From Betaproteobacteria bacterium (GTDB taxonomy: Bacteria > Pseudomonadota > Gammaproteobacteria > Burkholderiales > Rhodocyclaceae): a stretch of DNA of 64,000 nt. The notes below the pieces were generated by a model. The model was not told the origin of the DNA. It worked only from the letters and a program-made list of their open reading frames with translations, and did no database searches. Shown here in pieces: positions 31,782-43,189 of this stretch (within the stretch, counting starts at the first letter, position 1; every line of letters begins with the position of its first letter). A program made the translations under genes and the position numbers. Where the stretch lies: NCBI GenBank assembly GCA_009781175.1, contig WQYQ01000015.1, positions 1-64,000 on the forward strand, in the 5' to 3' direction.

Positions 31782-32972
31782 ATGCCCCTAATCCGCCTCG
31801 ACGAACCAACCGTCCGCCCTAAAACGCCGCCGCGCGGCTTCTCGCTCTTCGCGCTCGCCTTCCGCCCGTTCTACATGCTCGGCGCAATCTGGGCCATGCT
31901 CGCCATACCGCTCTGGCTTGCCCAGTATGGCGGACTGTTTTCACTCCCCACGCCGGGCTTGTATTGGCATGCGCACGAGATGATCTTCGGCTTTGCCGCG
32001 GCTATCATCGTCGGTTTCTTGTTCACCGCCGGCCAAAACTGGACCGGACTCGCCACGTCAACGGGGAAACCGCTCGCGGTCCTGGCCTTGTGCTGGGTCG
32101 CGGGGCGAATTGCGATGCTGTGGGGGCCATCGCTGATTACTGCGATTATCGACCTGGCTTTCCTTCCACTTGCCGCGATCGCGCTTGGGCGCATCCTCTG
32201 GCGCGCAAAAAGCAAGCGCAACTATTTCACCATCGCAATCCTGCTCGGCCTGAGTCTGGCGAACCTGATGTTCCATCTGCGCCTGAACGAAGCGGGCAGC
32301 GATCCGATGCCGGCGCTGCATACGGCGCTGACGCTCATCGCCCTGCTGACCACGATCATCGCCGGCCGCATCGTCCCAAGCTTCACCGCCAATGCTTTAC
32401 GCGGCATCAAGCAATTCAAGAACACGGCGCTCAATTGGGGCGCAATCGGCTTCACGGCAGGCGCGTTCATTTTGAATTTGCTTGAGGCTTCCGCCCCTCT
32501 GCTCGGCGGCGTGGCGGCGCTTGCCGCGATCCTGCAAGCAGTGCGCTGCTGGGGCTGGAATCCGTGGGCCACGCGGCAAACACCTCTGCTCTGGATTCTG
32601 CATCTCGCGCACGCCTGGATTCCAATCGGACTTGCCCTGCTCGCCTTGGCCGCGTTCGGCCTGGCGCCGGCATCGCTTGCCTGGCACGCATTCGCCGTCG
32701 GCACGGTCGGCGGCCTGATTCTCGGCATGATTACGCGCACCGCGCTCGGCCACACCGGCAGACTGCTCAAAGCCGGGCGGATCGAAACCGCGGCCTACGC
32801 GCTCGTACTCATCGCGGCCGCAATACGCGTATTCGGCATCCTGCTCTGGCCCGCGCAAACGCGCCTGCTGCTCGACATTTCCGGATGTTGCTGGACAATC
32901 GCTTTCGCGCTGTACCTGTGGCGCTACGCACCGATGCTGTGGCATCCGCGTATCGATGGAAAAAGCGGCTAA
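31782..32972 (+). CDS. NnrS family heme-copper membrane protein
   Basis: FALAFRPFYMLGAIWA, HAHEMIFGFAAAIIVGFLFTAGQNWTG, GMITRTALGHTGR. Confidence 0.93.
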   Translation: MPLIRLDEPTVRPKTPPRGFSLFALAFRPFYMLGAIWAMLAIPLWLAQYGGLFSLPTPGLYWHAHEMIFGFAAAIIVGFLFTAGQNWTGLATSTGKPLAVLALCWVAGRIAMLWGPSLITAIIDLAFLPLAAIALGRILWRAKSKRNYFTIAILLGLSLANLMFHLRLNEAGSDPMPALHTALTLIALLTTIIAGRIVPSFTANALRGIKQFKNTALNWGAIGFTAGAFILNLLEASAPLLGGVAALAAILQAVRCWGWNPWATRQTPLLWILHLAHAWIPIGLALLALAAFGLAPASLAWHAFAVGTVGGLILGMITRTALGHTGRLLKAGRIETAAYALVLIAAAIRVFGILLWPAQTRLLLDISGCCWTIAFALYLWRYAPMLWHPRIDGKSG

Positions 32973-34392
32973 CGGGTTACTTAGCCTGCAAGGCATGCGC
33001 ATATTACTCATTTTCCTTATTGCTGCGCTGACCGCGGGAGCGGCCCAGGCGCAACTGCCGGAGCCGGTCGCACAAAGCCTACGCACGGCCGGCATCCCGG
33101 AAAACGCCGTCGCGTTCTGGAGCCAAGCGCTGCAAGACGGCCGCCAGCAAAGCCACCGCTCCAGCGCCATGCTCAACACCGCTTCGGTCATGAAGCTTTT
33201 GACGAGCTATGCGGCGCTCGATCTGCTCGGCCCGGCCTATAGCTGGAAAACCGAAGCGCTTACAGACGGGCCGATTCGCAACGGAACACTGAAAGGCGCG
33301 CTCATCCTGCGCGGCGGCGGCGATCCGTTTTTGACCTGGGACCGTTTCGGCATGCTCGTGCGCGAACTGCGCGAACGCGGCTTGCGACGCATCGAAGGCG
33401 ACCTGGTGCTCGACCGCAGCGCGTTCGCGGCGCAAAGTCCGGAGGATTTCGACGGCAAGCCCGCGCGCGCCTACAACGCCCAACCCGATGCGCTGATGGT
33501 GAACTTCAACGCCGTCACGCTGCGCCTCCAGCCCGTCCAGCAAGGCGTCAGCGCCACCGCAACGCTTCCCGTTGCCGGCTTGCACATCGAAAACCGTCTC
33601 GCCTTGCAAGCGAACGCCCCCTGTACAGGCTGGAAAAATGCCGTCGCCGCGCGCATCGAACAAGACGGAGAAACACTGCAAGTGACGCTGCCGGGCCGCT
33701 TTCCCGCCAGTTGCGGCGAGAAACTACTCAACCTCGCCGCGCCGGACCCCGCGCGTTTTACCGGCAACGTATTCCGCGCGCTGTGGCAGGAACTGGGCGG
33801 CAGTTTCAGCGGCCCGGTTAGCGAAGGCCCCACGCCGGCCAGCGCCGCGCCGCTGGCAAGCTGGTCGTCACCGCCGCTGGCCGAGATCCTGCGCAACCAG
33901 AACAAGTATTCGAACAACGTGATGGCGCGCCATATCTTCCTGACGCTCGCCGCCGGCAACGGCCACAGCGCCAGCCCGGAAAACAGCATCGCCCGGATTC
34001 AAGCCTGGATGCCCAATCACGGACTCGACCCCGCGCAGTGGATATTGGAGAACGGTTCCGGCCTTTCGCGCCAGGAACGCACAAGCGCCGCGCAGCTTGG
34101 CGTGCTCTTGCTCGATGCCTGGCGCAGCCCGCGCATGCCCGATTTCGTCGCCTCGCTGCCTATCCTCGGCGTCGACGGCACGCTGCACCAGCGCCTGAGC
34201 GACACCCCGCTGCAAGGCCGCGGCTATATCAAGACCGGCTCGCTCGATGGCGTCAAAGCCGCGGCCGGTTACCTGCTCGACGCCAAGGGGCAATGGCGCG
34301 CATTCGTCTGGATGGTCAATCACCCCAAAGCCGAGCTTTCCGATCCGGCGTTCGACGCTTTACTCAAGCATTTGTATCAAGCTTCGCCATAA
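32956..34392 (+). CDS. dacB: D-alanyl-D-alanine carboxypeptidase/endopeptidase (PBP4 type)
   Basis: SxxK NTASVMKLLTSYAAL, SNN KYSNNVMARH, KTG YIKTGSLDG; probable start at 32995. Confidence 0.93.
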   Translation: MEKAANGLLSLQGMRILLIFLIAALTAGAAQAQLPEPVAQSLRTAGIPENAVAFWSQALQDGRQQSHRSSAMLNTASVMKLLTSYAALDLLGPAYSWKTEALTDGPIRNGTLKGALILRGGGDPFLTWDRFGMLVRELRERGLRRIEGDLVLDRSAFAAQSPEDFDGKPARAYNAQPDALMVNFNAVTLRLQPVQQGVSATATLPVAGLHIENRLALQANAPCTGWKNAVAARIEQDGETLQVTLPGRFPASCGEKLLNLAAPDPARFTGNVFRALWQELGGSFSGPVSEGPTPASAAPLASWSSPPLAEILRNQNKYSNNVMARHIFLTLAAGNGHSASPENSIARIQAWMPNHGLDPAQWILENGSGLSRQERTSAAQLGVLLLDAWRSPRMPDFVASLPILGVDGTLHQRLSDTPLQGRGYIKTGSLDGVKAAAGYLLDAKGQWRAFVWMVNHPKAELSDPAFDALLKHLYQASP

Positions 34393-34474
34393 CGCCTCTC
34401 GGCCGTTCCAGTATCCGCCCCGCGGCGTGAATGGTAGACTATTTAGTTTTCCTGAATATTCCGGGACTTAGCTT

Positions 34475-35329
34475 ATGACAGCCCGCATTCTCGACGGCAA
34501 GACGATTGCCGAACGCGTGCGCGAAGACATCGCGCAGCAAGCCAAGACGCTGAGCGCGCAAGGCGTTCAGCCCTGCCTCGCCGTCATCCTCGTCGGCAGC
34601 GATCCGGCCTCCGCCGTCTACGTGCGCAACAAAGTGGCCGCCTGCGAGAAAGCGGGCTTCCGCTCGCTGAAGTTCGACTACCCGGCCGACGCCGAGCCCG
34701 CCGTCGTCCTCGCCAAAATTGCCGAACTCAACGCCGACTCAAGCGTGCACGGCATCCTCGTCCAGCTTCCGCTGCCGCCGCAATTCGACGAGGACGCGGT
34801 GCTCGAAGCGATTCTTCCGACGAAAGACGTCGACGGTTTCCACGCCGAGAACTTCGGCATGCTGCTACAGGGCCGCGAGAGCTTTTACCCGTGCACGCCC
34901 TGGGGCGTGATGCGAATGCTGCAGGAAGAAAATGTCAAAATCGAAGGCGCGGAGGCCGTCATCATCGGCCGCAGCAATATCGTCGGCAAACCGATGGCGG
35001 TGATGCTGCTGTCCAAGGGCGCGACCGTCACGATCTGCCACTCCAAGACGAAAGATCTCACCGCGCACCTGAAGCGCGCCGATATCGTCGTCGCGGCGGT
35101 CGGCCGGCCACGCTTCGTCACCGGCGCTATGCTCAAGCCCGGCGCGATCGTTATCGACGTCGGCATCAACCGCCTGCCCGACGGCAAACTTTGCGGCGAC
35201 GTCGATTTCGATTCGGCCAAGCAGGTCGCCTCCCTGATTACGCCGGTGCCCGGCGGCGTCGGCCCGATGACGATCACGATGCTGCTCGCGAACACCTTGC
35301 TTTCCGCGCAGCGCGCCGCGGCCAAATAG
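34475..35329 (+). CDS. folD: bifunctional methylenetetrahydrofolate dehydrogenase/cyclohydrolase
   Basis: [49 protein letters not shown]. Confidence 0.98.
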   Translation: MTARILDGKTIAERVREDIAQQAKTLSAQGVQPCLAVILVGSDPASAVYVRNKVAACEKAGFRSLKFDYPADAEPAVVLAKIAELNADSSVHGILVQLPLPPQFDEDAVLEAILPTKDVDGFHAENFGMLLQGRESFYPCTPWGVMRMLQEENVKIEGAEAVIIGRSNIVGKPMAVMLLSKGATVTICHSKTKDLTAHLKRADIVVAAVGRPRFVTGAMLKPGAIVIDVGINRLPDGKLCGDVDFDSAKQVASLITPVPGGVGPMTITMLLANTLLSAQRAAAK

Positions 35330-35347
35330 TCTTTTCTGGAAATCGAA

Positions 35348-35842
35348 ATGAACGAACACCCACTCGTCGGCGTCGTCATGGGCTCCAACTCGGACTGGCC
35401 CACGCTGCAAGCCGCCGCCCGCATCCTGAAAGATTTCGGCGTGCCCTACGAAGCGCGCGTCGTTTCCGCCCACCGCACGCCCGACCTGATGTTCGACTAT
35501 GCGGCCAACGCGCGCGAACGCGGCCTCAAGGCCATCATCGCCGGCGCAGGCGGCGCGGCCCACCTTCCCGGCATGCTGGCCGCGAAAACGACCGTGCCGG
35601 TGCTCGGCGTGCCGGTGCAAAGCAAAGCGCTGTCGGGCGTCGATTCGCTGCATTCGATCGTGCAGATGCCGAAAGGCATTCCCGTCGCGACGTTTGCAAT
35701 CGGCGAAGCCGGCGCGGCGAACGCGGCGCTATTCGCCGTCGCGATGCTGGCGAACGAAGACAGCCGCCTGCGCTTCATGCTCGACGCCTTCCGCGCCAAG
35801 CAGACGCAAAGCGTGCTCGACATGCAGCTCGACGCCATCTGA
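35348..35842 (+). CDS. purE: 5-(carboxyamino)imidazole ribonucleotide mutase
   Basis: [43 protein letters not shown]. Confidence 0.98.
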   Translation: MNEHPLVGVVMGSNSDWPTLQAAARILKDFGVPYEARVVSAHRTPDLMFDYAANARERGLKAIIAGAGGAAHLPGMLAAKTTVPVLGVPVQSKALSGVDSLHSIVQMPKGIPVATFAIGEAGAANAALFAVAMLANEDSRLRFMLDAFRAKQTQSVLDMQLDAI

Positions 35843-35845
35843 CCA

Positions 35846-37018
35846 ATGAGCGCGATCCTTCCTCCCGCCACGCTCGGCATGCTCGGCGGCGGCCAGCTCG
35901 GTCGCTTCTTCGTGCTTGCCGCGCATGAAATGGGCTACAAAGTCTGGGTGCTCGATCCCGACCCGAACAGCCCGGCCGGCGCAGCGGCCGAGCGCCACCT
36001 CAAGGCGGCTTACGACGATTACGCGGCGCTCGACGAACTCGCCGCAGGCTGCGCCGCGGTCACGACCGAATTCGAAAACGTCCCGGCCGGCACGCTCGAC
36101 TACCTGGCTAAATTCGCGCCGGTGCGCCCTTCGGCCCAGGCCGTCGCCGTGTGCCAGAACCGCATCGCCGAAAAAACGTTTTTGGCCGACAATCGGATTC
36201 CCCACGCCAGCTTCGCCGCCATCAAGAGCGAAGCCGACCTGGAGAACGCGCCTGCGATCCTGTTCCCCGGCATTCTCAAAGTCGCGCGCTTCGGCTACGA
36301 CGGCAAGGGCCAGGCGCGCGTAGCGAGCCGCGCGGAAGCCATCGCCGCATTCCGCAGCTTCCATAACGAGCCTTGCGTGCTCGAACAAATGCTCAAGCTC
36401 GACTATGAAGTGTCGGTCGTGCTCGCGCGCGACGAAGCGGGCCGCGTCAAATGCTTCCCGACGGCAGAGAACATGCATGCGCGCGGCATTCTCGATGTAT
36501 CGATCGCGCCGGCGCGCGCCAGCGCCTGTCAGCGCGACACGGCCGAAGAGCTTGCCGAACGCATCGCCGAAAAGCTCGGCTATATCGGCACGCTCGCCGT
36601 CGAGTTCTTCGTCTCGCGTGGCGAGCTGTATGTCAATGAAATGGCGCCGCGCCCGCACAACAGCGGCCATTACACCATCGACGCCTGCGTGACCGATCAG
36701 TTCGCGCAGCAGGTGCGCGCGCTCGTCGGCCTGCCGCTCGGCGATCCGCGCGCGCATTCGACCGCCGTGATGGTCAACCTGCTCGGCGACATCTGGTACG
36801 ACGCCACACAGCCCGGCCCCGACGCTCACGGCCATTACCGCGAGCCGGACTGGTCCAAACTGCTCGCGCTGCCGAATCTGAAACTGCACCTGTACGGCAA
36901 ACACCACGCGCGGCCCGGCCGCAAAATGGGCCATTTCACCGTGCTCGACGCCGACCCGGCTAAAGCCCTCGCCACCGCGATGGCCGCGCGCGCGGCCATC
37001 GGCATCCGCGACGAATAA
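35846..37018 (+). CDS. purK: 5-(carboxyamino)imidazole ribonucleotide synthase
   Basis: LGMLGGGQLGRFFVLAA, YDGKGQARV, NEMAPRPHNSGHYTIDA. Confidence 0.98.
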   Translation: MSAILPPATLGMLGGGQLGRFFVLAAHEMGYKVWVLDPDPNSPAGAAAERHLKAAYDDYAALDELAAGCAAVTTEFENVPAGTLDYLAKFAPVRPSAQAVAVCQNRIAEKTFLADNRIPHASFAAIKSEADLENAPAILFPGILKVARFGYDGKGQARVASRAEAIAAFRSFHNEPCVLEQMLKLDYEVSVVLARDEAGRVKCFPTAENMHARGILDVSIAPARASACQRDTAEELAERIAEKLGYIGTLAVEFFVSRGELYVNEMAPRPHNSGHYTIDACVTDQFAQQVRALVGLPLGDPRAHSTAVMVNLLGDIWYDATQPGPDAHGHYREPDWSKLLALPNLKLHLYGKHHARPGRKMGHFTVLDADPAKALATAMAARAAIGIRDE

Positions 37019-37023
37019 GCGCT

Positions 37024-38016
37024 TTGATGATCAACGCGCCCACGCCCGAAACGCTTATCCAGGCAGCCGCGCTTCTGCGCGCGGGCGGACTTGTCGCACT
37101 GCCGACGGAAACGGTTTATGGGCTCGGCGCGGACGCCTCCAATCCTGCGGCCGCCGCAAAGATATTCGCCGCCAAAGGCCGCCCCGCCGATCACCCGCTG
37201 ATCGTGCATCTGGCCGATGCACAAGCCCTGCCCGGCTGGGCGCGTGAAATCCCCGACGCGGCGCTTGCGCTCGCGCGCGCTTTCTGGCCGGGTCCGCTCA
37301 CGCTGATCCTGAAAAAAGCGGCCTCCGTACCCAATATCGTGACCGGCGGCCAGGACACCGTCGGGCTACGCGTGCCGGGCCACCCTGTCGCGCTCGCGCT
37401 ACTACGCGCCTTCGGCGGCGGCATCGCCGCGCCTTCGGCGAACCGCTTCGGCCGCATCAGCCCGACCACCGCGCAGCATGTCGCCGACGAGCTGGGCAAT
37501 GCAGTCGACATGATTCTCGACGGCGGCGCCTGCGCGGTCGGCATCGAATCGACGATTCTCGACCTGTCGCGCGGCGCACCCGTCATTCTGCGGCCCGGTG
37601 CAATCGGCGCCGACGCCATTGCGGCGGTGATCGGCCGCCGGCCTGAGCTGCCTTCCACGGCGCAGGGGACACCCGCACCACGAGTATCCGGCTCGCTAAG
37701 CGCGCACTATGCGCCGCGCACACCGCTGCGCCTGGTCGAGGCAAGCGAACTCGAAGACCGTTTGCGCACCGCGGGCGCCGGGACGGCGGTCATCGCCCGC
37801 CGCCCACCAGTTGCCATTCCACACACGGTCTGGATTGCCGCCCCCAAAGAGGCGGACGCTTACGCGCACGATCTCTATGCCAATCTGCGCGCGCTCGACG
37901 CCAGCCCAGCGCAACTGATTCTGGTCGAAACCCTTCCGGCAGACGCTGCATGGGACGCCGTGCGCGACCGCCTCGGCCGCGCAGCGGCTGGCTCCGGCGA
38001 AGAAGAGGCAACCTAG
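37024..38016 (+). CDS. L-threonylcarbamoyladenylate synthase (Sua5/YwlC type)
   Basis: [32 protein letters not shown]-terminal Sua5 domain. Confidence 0.94.
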   Translation: MMINAPTPETLIQAAALLRAGGLVALPTETVYGLGADASNPAAAAKIFAAKGRPADHPLIVHLADAQALPGWAREIPDAALALARAFWPGPLTLILKKAASVPNIVTGGQDTVGLRVPGHPVALALLRAFGGGIAAPSANRFGRISPTTAQHVADELGNAVDMILDGGACAVGIESTILDLSRGAPVILRPGAIGADAIAAVIGRRPELPSTAQGTPAPRVSGSLSAHYAPRTPLRLVEASELEDRLRTAGAGTAVIARRPPVAIPHTVWIAAPKEADAYAHDLYANLRALDASPAQLILVETLPADAAWDAVRDRLGRAAAGSGEEEAT

Positions 38017-38077
38017 GTTTGCTTCGCCGCTGCGCGTAGAATTCGCTTTTCGACAAAGCCTTCTCCCGCAGGACGCA

Positions 38078-39349
38078 ATGGACATCAAAAGCTACATGCA
38101 AACAGTCGGCCGCAATGCGCGCGCCGCCTCCCGTGCAATGGCCTCCGCTTCGAGCAATGCCAAGAATCTGGCCTTGCTCGCGATGGCGCGGCTGATTCGC
38201 GAACGCAGCGAAACGCTGCTTGACGCCAATCGCCAGGATCTCGAACAGGCGCGCGCGGACGGCCTCGACGCCGCGATGCTCGACCGTCTGGCGCTATCCG
38301 CAAAGGGCGTCGAAACGATGGCAGCGGGCCTCGAACAAATCGCCGCCCTGCCCGATCCAGTCGGCGAAATCACCGATGTGAAGCGCCGCCCGAGCGGCAT
38401 CCAGGTCGGAAAAATGCGTGTGCCACTTGGCGTGGTCGGCATCATCTACGAAGCGCGCCCGAACGTGACGGCCGACGCCGCCGGGCTGTGCCTGAAGAGC
38501 GGCAATGCCGCGATTCTGCGCGGCGGCAAGGAAGCGCTGCGCTGCAACCAGGCCATCGCCGAATGCGTGCGCGCCGGATTGCGCGAGGCCGGGCTGCCGG
38601 AAAGCGCGATCCAGATCATCGAAACGATCGACCGCGCGGCGGTCGGCGAATTGGTCACGATGCCGGAGTTTGTCGACGTCATCGTGCCGCGCGGCGGAAA
38701 GGGTTTGATCGAGCGGATTTCGCGCGAGGCGAAAGTGCCGGTTATCAAACATCTCGACGGCAACTGCCATGTCTACATCGACGCCAGCGCCGACCTGGAC
38801 AAGGCCGTGCGCATTGCCGACAACGCGAAAACGCACCGCTACGGCACCTGCAATACCGCCGAAACCCTGCTCGTCGCGCACAGCATCGCCGCCGAATTTC
38901 TGCCCCGTATCGGCCGCATTTACGCTGAAAAAGGCGTCGAAATGCGCTGCACTCCCGAAGCCCGGGCGATCCTCGAAGCGGCCGGAATCGGCAATGCCAA
39001 AAACGTGACCGACGAAGATTTCCGCACCGAATTCCTCGCGCCGGTTATTGCCATCGGCACGGTGGCCGGCGTTGCGGAAGCGATTGCGCATATCAACGAA
39101 TATTCTTCGCAGCACACCGAGGCGATCGTCACCGAAAACTATACGCATGCCATGCGCTTCCTGCGCGAAGTGGACTCCAGTTCGGTTATGGTCAATGCCT
39201 CGACGCGTTTTGCCGACGGCTTCGAATACGGTCTCGGCGCGGAAATCGGCATCTCGACCGATAAAATCCATGCGCGCGGCCCGGTTGGCCTCGAAGGGCT
39301 GACAAGTCAAAAATGGATCGTGTTCGGTGACGGCGAAGTACGTGTTTAA
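38078..39349 (+). CDS. proA: glutamate-5-semialdehyde dehydrogenase
   Basis: [38 protein letters not shown]. Confidence 0.97.
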   Translation: MDIKSYMQTVGRNARAASRAMASASSNAKNLALLAMARLIRERSETLLDANRQDLEQARADGLDAAMLDRLALSAKGVETMAAGLEQIAALPDPVGEITDVKRRPSGIQVGKMRVPLGVVGIIYEARPNVTADAAGLCLKSGNAAILRGGKEALRCNQAIAECVRAGLREAGLPESAIQIIETIDRAAVGELVTMPEFVDVIVPRGGKGLIERISREAKVPVIKHLDGNCHVYIDASADLDKAVRIADNAKTHRYGTCNTAETLLVAHSIAAEFLPRIGRIYAEKGVEMRCTPEARAILEAAGIGNAKNVTDEDFRTEFLAPVIAIGTVAGVAEAIAHINEYSSQHTEAIVTENYTHAMRFLREVDSSSVMVNASTRFADGFEYGLGAEIGISTDKIHARGPVGLEGLTSQKWIVFGDGEVRV

Positions 39350-39396
39350 ATCTGCATTCACACTCGCAGCGAAAATCCATTGGAGGAAGCCATCAC

Positions 39397-39975
39397 ATGC
39401 TCAGCCGCACGCTTGCCGCGTTAGTGTTCACAGCCTCTCTGGCGATGCCGGTTTTTGCGGCAACCGAAGTTGCCGGCGTCAAATTCGAAGATAAAGCCAG
39501 CCTCGGCGGCAGCGAACTGATTCTCAACGGCGCCGGATTGCGCACGAAGCTGCTGTTCAAGGTCTATGCGATTGGGCTTTATCTGCCGGCCAAGACCGAT
39601 ACGGTAGCCAATATCCTTGCAAGCAGGGGCAATAAGCGCATTCAAATCGTAATGTTGCGCGATTTAAGCGCCGAACAACTTGTCGAAGCCCTGGAAAAAG
39701 GCGTGGGGAACAGCAATTCTGCGGACGAACAGGCGAAAATCAAAACGCGGCTGGACGAGTTCCGCGCCAGCCTGCTCGCAATGGAAAAAATTCCCGAAAA
39801 AACCGACGTTCGGATCGAATGGAATGGCAGCGCCACCCAGGTTTTCATAAACGGCATTCAGAAAGGCAAAGACATTCCGGGTGAGGATTTCTATCAAGCG
39901 CTGCTGAAAATCTGGCTCGGCAGCAAACCTGCTCAAGCGGACCTTAAAGATGCATTGCTTGGGAATATCAAATAA
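39397..39975 (+). CDS. chalcone isomerase-like family secreted protein
   Basis: Signal peptide; LILNGAGLRTKLLFKVYAIGLYLPAKT. Confidence 0.9.
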   Translation: MLSRTLAALVFTASLAMPVFAATEVAGVKFEDKASLGGSELILNGAGLRTKLLFKVYAIGLYLPAKTDTVANILASRGNKRIQIVMLRDLSAEQLVEALEKGVGNSNSADEQAKIKTRLDEFRASLLAMEKIPEKTDVRIEWNGSATQVFINGIQKGKDIPGEDFYQALLKIWLGSKPAQADLKDALLGNIK

Positions 39976-40020
39976 GCATTGGATTTATAATGATTTTGTT
40001 TTTTGAATCGAATTTGACCA

Positions 40021-40140
40021 CGAGCCGAGCGCAAGTCCCGCTATCTTTATAGCGGGGTCAGTGAGACCAGCGTTATTGGCGCCGAAGGCGCCCCCGATTC
40101 GTGGCGAAGAAGCCCCAAGCTTCAGCTTGGGGTAATTCAC
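40021..40140. repeat. modular hairpin repeat, copy D
   Basis: cgagccgagcgcaag-tcccgctatctttatagcggggtcagtgagacc-...-ggcgccgaaggcgcc-...-ccccaagcttcagcttgggg-taattcac; parallel to 5231-5344. Confidence 0.75.
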
Positions 40141-40259
40141 GATACGATGCAGAAAGATTAAATTTCACACGCATAGGGTAGAGAACATCAGCCGGAGTAA
40201 CATAAGTGCCCTGGCTTTTTTTGCCCGAAAATCGGGCAGATGACAACAGTTTCCCGCCC

Positions 40260-40742
40260 ATGCCGCATACTGACCCCGCCTTCTCCGCAGTGCTTGCCCT
40301 TCCTCCATGCCGATTCGGTATTCAGGAGAAAGACGGGTTTGCCGAAGCACTCTATTTCCTGCCCCCGGAATACCCATTGCAAGCGCCCACAAGTCTCCTT
40401 GCGGAAGATTTCTCAAACCAGCTCAAAACCTATCTGGATAAGCCTACAACCGTCTTCGATGTTCCTCTTCATCCCCAAGGCACACAATTCCAGCAAAGGG
40501 TTTGGGCGGCCATATCGGCAATTCCTTCAGGTAAGGTCCGTCGATATAAAGAAATCGCGGTCGAACTCGGCAGCGTTCCACGCGCGGTTGGTCAAGCATG
40601 CGGCGCAAACCCGTTTCCATTGGTTATCCCCTGTCATCGCGTCGTAAGCACACACAACCTCGGCGGTTTTGCCAATCATTCCGACGGCTGGCTGATCGAA
40701 ACAAAACGCTGGCTGCTCTGGCACGAAGGCTTTTTGATCTGA
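40260..40742 (+). CDS. ogt: methylated-DNA--[protein]-cysteine S-methyltransferase
   Basis: FQQRVWAAISAIPSGKVRRYKEIA and active-site IPCHRVV. Confidence 0.95.
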   Translation: MPHTDPAFSAVLALPPCRFGIQEKDGFAEALYFLPPEYPLQAPTSLLAEDFSNQLKTYLDKPTTVFDVPLHPQGTQFQQRVWAAISAIPSGKVRRYKEIAVELGSVPRAVGQACGANPFPLVIPCHRVVSTHNLGGFANHSDGWLIETKRWLLWHEGFLI

Positions 40743-41665
40743 TGAAAAAGCCATCCCCATCGAGCGTGCTCTCGCCAGAACTCAGCGCCGATCTGGATGC
40801 ATTCTGCGACGCGATCTGGATGGAAGACGGGTTATCCAAAAATACCTTGTCCGCATACCGCAGCGACCTCTCCGCTTGCGCGAACTGGCTTGCCGCGCGC
40901 GGGATCGAATTCAAATTCGCCCAACTCGCCAATCTGCGCGCTTATTTGGATGAATTCGCCCTGCACGCGAAACCCAGCAGTCAGCGCCGACTGCTTGCCG
41001 CATTACGCCGCTATTTCCAGCTTCAAGTAATGGAAGGAAAAATTCCGCGAGACCCGAGCTTAAAACTGGCATTTCCCATGCCGAGCTTGCGAATTCCGAA
41101 AACCCTGTCGGAAAAACAAGTCGAAGCATTGCTCGGTGCGCCCGACTGCGCAACCGCCTTGGGCCTGCGCGATCGGGCAATGCTGGAAACCCTGTATGCA
41201 ACGGGCTTACGCGTCAGCGAATTAGTGCAACTGAAACGAATTGAAACAGATCTACAATCCGGCGTACTGCGAATTTTCGGTAAGGGCACAAAAGAACGCC
41301 TGGTTCCGCTCGGGGACGTTGCCGTCGACTGGATTCAGCGCTATTTGGCGGAAAGCCGTCCAGCGCTGCTGAAAGGGCGCACCGATGCCGCATTGTTCGT
41401 GACGGCGCGCGGTGGCGCAATGACGCGCCAGCGCTTCTGGTCCCTCATCAAACAATACGCAACCGCCGGTGGAATTGCCGCGGAGCGCATTTCGCCGCAT
41501 GTGTTGCGGCATGCTTTTGCAACGCACTTGATTAATCACGGCGCAGATCTGAGAGTCGTCCAAATTCTACTTGGACATGCCGATATCTCGACGACTCAGA
41601 TTTATACGCATGTCGCACGCGAACGCTTAAAACAAATACACCGAGAACATCATTCGCGTAGTTGA
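40742..41665 (+). CDS. xerD: site-specific tyrosine recombinase XerD
   Basis: MLETLYATGLRVSELVQL, SPHVLRHAFATHLINHGADLRVVQILLGHADISTTQIYTHV; ATGA overlap with ogt. Confidence 0.96.
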   Translation: MKKPSPSSVLSPELSADLDAFCDAIWMEDGLSKNTLSAYRSDLSACANWLAARGIEFKFAQLANLRAYLDEFALHAKPSSQRRLLAALRRYFQLQVMEGKIPRDPSLKLAFPMPSLRIPKTLSEKQVEALLGAPDCATALGLRDRAMLETLYATGLRVSELVQLKRIETDLQSGVLRIFGKGTKERLVPLGDVAVDWIQRYLAESRPALLKGRTDAALFVTARGGAMTRQRFWSLIKQYATAGGIAAERISPHVLRHAFATHLINHGADLRVVQILLGHADISTTQIYTHVARERLKQIHREHHSRS

Positions 41666-41778
41666 TTGAATAAAACTCGGATAGAATAATTTAGTTTTAA
41701 TCGGATCGGCTCATAATTGCGTGACATGACAACTCTCACACGATTTGTGCCAATCGATATCCGAACATAGGGGGAAAC

Positions 41779-42147
41779 ATGGATCTATCGAAACTGAATT
41801 TAACTGAACTCAAACGTTTGCAGAAGCGGGTAGAAACTGAAATCGAACGGCGTGCCAATGTCACACGTAAAGACGTATTGAAGAAAGTCCAAAAAATGGC
41901 TGCGGAAGCCGGTATCAGCCTTAACGATCTGATCGGCACCGAACCCGCCAAAAAAGCTCCCAAACGCGGTCGTCCCGTCGGCTCCAGAAACGGTCGTAAT
42001 GTTGCAGTGCGCAAAACAGCCGGTATTGCCCGCTACAAAAACCCCGAAAACGAGCAACAAACCTGGACAGGGAAAGGCCGCAAACCGCTCTGGGCGCAAG
42101 CCTGGATCGATGCAGGCAAACCTTTGTCCGAACTTGAAATCAAGTAA
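41779..42147 (+). CDS. H-NS histone-like family DNA-binding protein
   Basis: Coiled-coil N-terminus and C-terminal YKNPENEQQTWTGKGRKPLWAQAWIDAG. Confidence 0.95.
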   Translation: MDLSKLNLTELKRLQKRVETEIERRANVTRKDVLKKVQKMAAEAGISLNDLIGTEPAKKAPKRGRPVGSRNGRNVAVRKTAGIARYKNPENEQQTWTGKGRKPLWAQAWIDAGKPLSELEIK

Positions 42148-42165
42148 TCGACTGCCCGCATCTAT

Positions 42166-42549
42166 TTAAGGGTGAAATCTCATACGTTCGGGGCTAGGGT
42201 CATCCCTGCCCCGTTCAATAAATACGCCCACACGGCGAACGCCGCGCATCACGCCCATCTTGGCAATCGAAACACGCACCCAGGGAGCGCCGAATTCCGA
42301 AAAAAGCAATTCGACGATGAATTCGCCGAGGGTTTCGAGAAGATTGAAATGCCGGTCCAGCAGCACACTGCGGATTCGCTCGACAACACGGTCATAATCG
42401 ATCGTGTCCGCGATATTGTCGTGTTGAGCCGCCGCATCGGGCACGCCAAAAGTCAGGTTGATCTCGATCGGCTGTGTCGCCTGTTTTTCGCGCTCGTAAA
42501 TACCGACCGAAGCCTCTGTCTGTAAGCCTTCGACAAATATAAAATCCAT
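42166..42549 (-). CDS. folB: dihydroneopterin aldolase
   Basis: MDFIFVEGLQTEASVGIYEREKQATQPIEINLTF. Confidence 0.92.
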   Translation of the reverse strand: MDFIFVEGLQTEASVGIYEREKQATQPIEINLTFGVPDAAAQHDNIADTIDYDRVVERIRSVLLDRHFNLLETLGEFIVELLFSEFGAPWVRVSIAKMGVMRGVRRVGVFIERGRDDPSPERMRFHP

Positions 42550-42586
42550 TCTCTTCAACTCCATTGCGTCCTGTACGTCTATTCGC

Positions 42587-43189
42587 ATGCATACCGCGAT
42601 TATCGCAGCCCTTGCCTACTTGATTGGATCTTTACCGTTTGCCGTAATCGCCAGCCGGATATTCGGCCTGGCCGATCCACGCAGCTATGGCTCCGGCAAT
42701 CCCGGCGCAACGAATGTTCTGCGCAGTGGGAATAAGAAAGCGGCGATAGTGACGCTGCTCGGCGATGCGCTGAAAGGAAGCGTCGTCGTATTGCTCGCCA
42801 AAGCGTTTGCAGATCGTGGGAACCTTAGCAATTTCGATATCGCCATAGCGGGTCTTTTCGTCTTTCTCGGCCATGTCTTTTCAATATTTCTGCGCTTCCG
42901 CGGCGGCAAGGGCGTGGCCACCGCCGCCGGCGTGCTGTTTGGGATGCATCCCGGCGTCGGTGTATTGACGCTCTGCGTCTGGCTTTTAAGCGCCGCGATT
43001 ACCCGTTACTCATCCGCCGCCGCGCTCGCCGCGGCTGTCGCAGCCCCGGCCTTGACCGCTTGGCTCCAAGCCGAACCGCATTGGACGGGGGCCGTCTGCG
43101 CCATGTCGGCAATCCTGATCTGGCGTCACAAGGCGAATATCCAGAAACTGCTGAGCGGCCAGGAAAGCCGGATCGGGAAAAAAACCTAA
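42587..43189 (+). CDS. plsY: glycerol-3-phosphate acyltransferase PlsY
   Basis: [57 protein letters not shown]. Confidence 0.97.
   Translation: MHTAIIAALAYLIGSLPFAVIASRIFGLADPRSYGSGNPGATNVLRSGNKKAAIVTLLGDALKGSVVVLLAKAFADRGNLSNFDIAIAGLFVFLGHVFSIFLRFRGGKGVATAAGVLFGMHPGVGVLTLCVWLLSAAITRYSSAAALAAAVAAPALTAWLQAEPHWTGAVCAMSAILIWRHKANIQKLLSGQESRIGKKT

Noticed and set aside
35729-36934. 401-aa minus-strand ORF opposite purK
   Set aside because: Antisense shadow ORF with low-complexity Arg/Gly/Ala composition; purK is unambiguous
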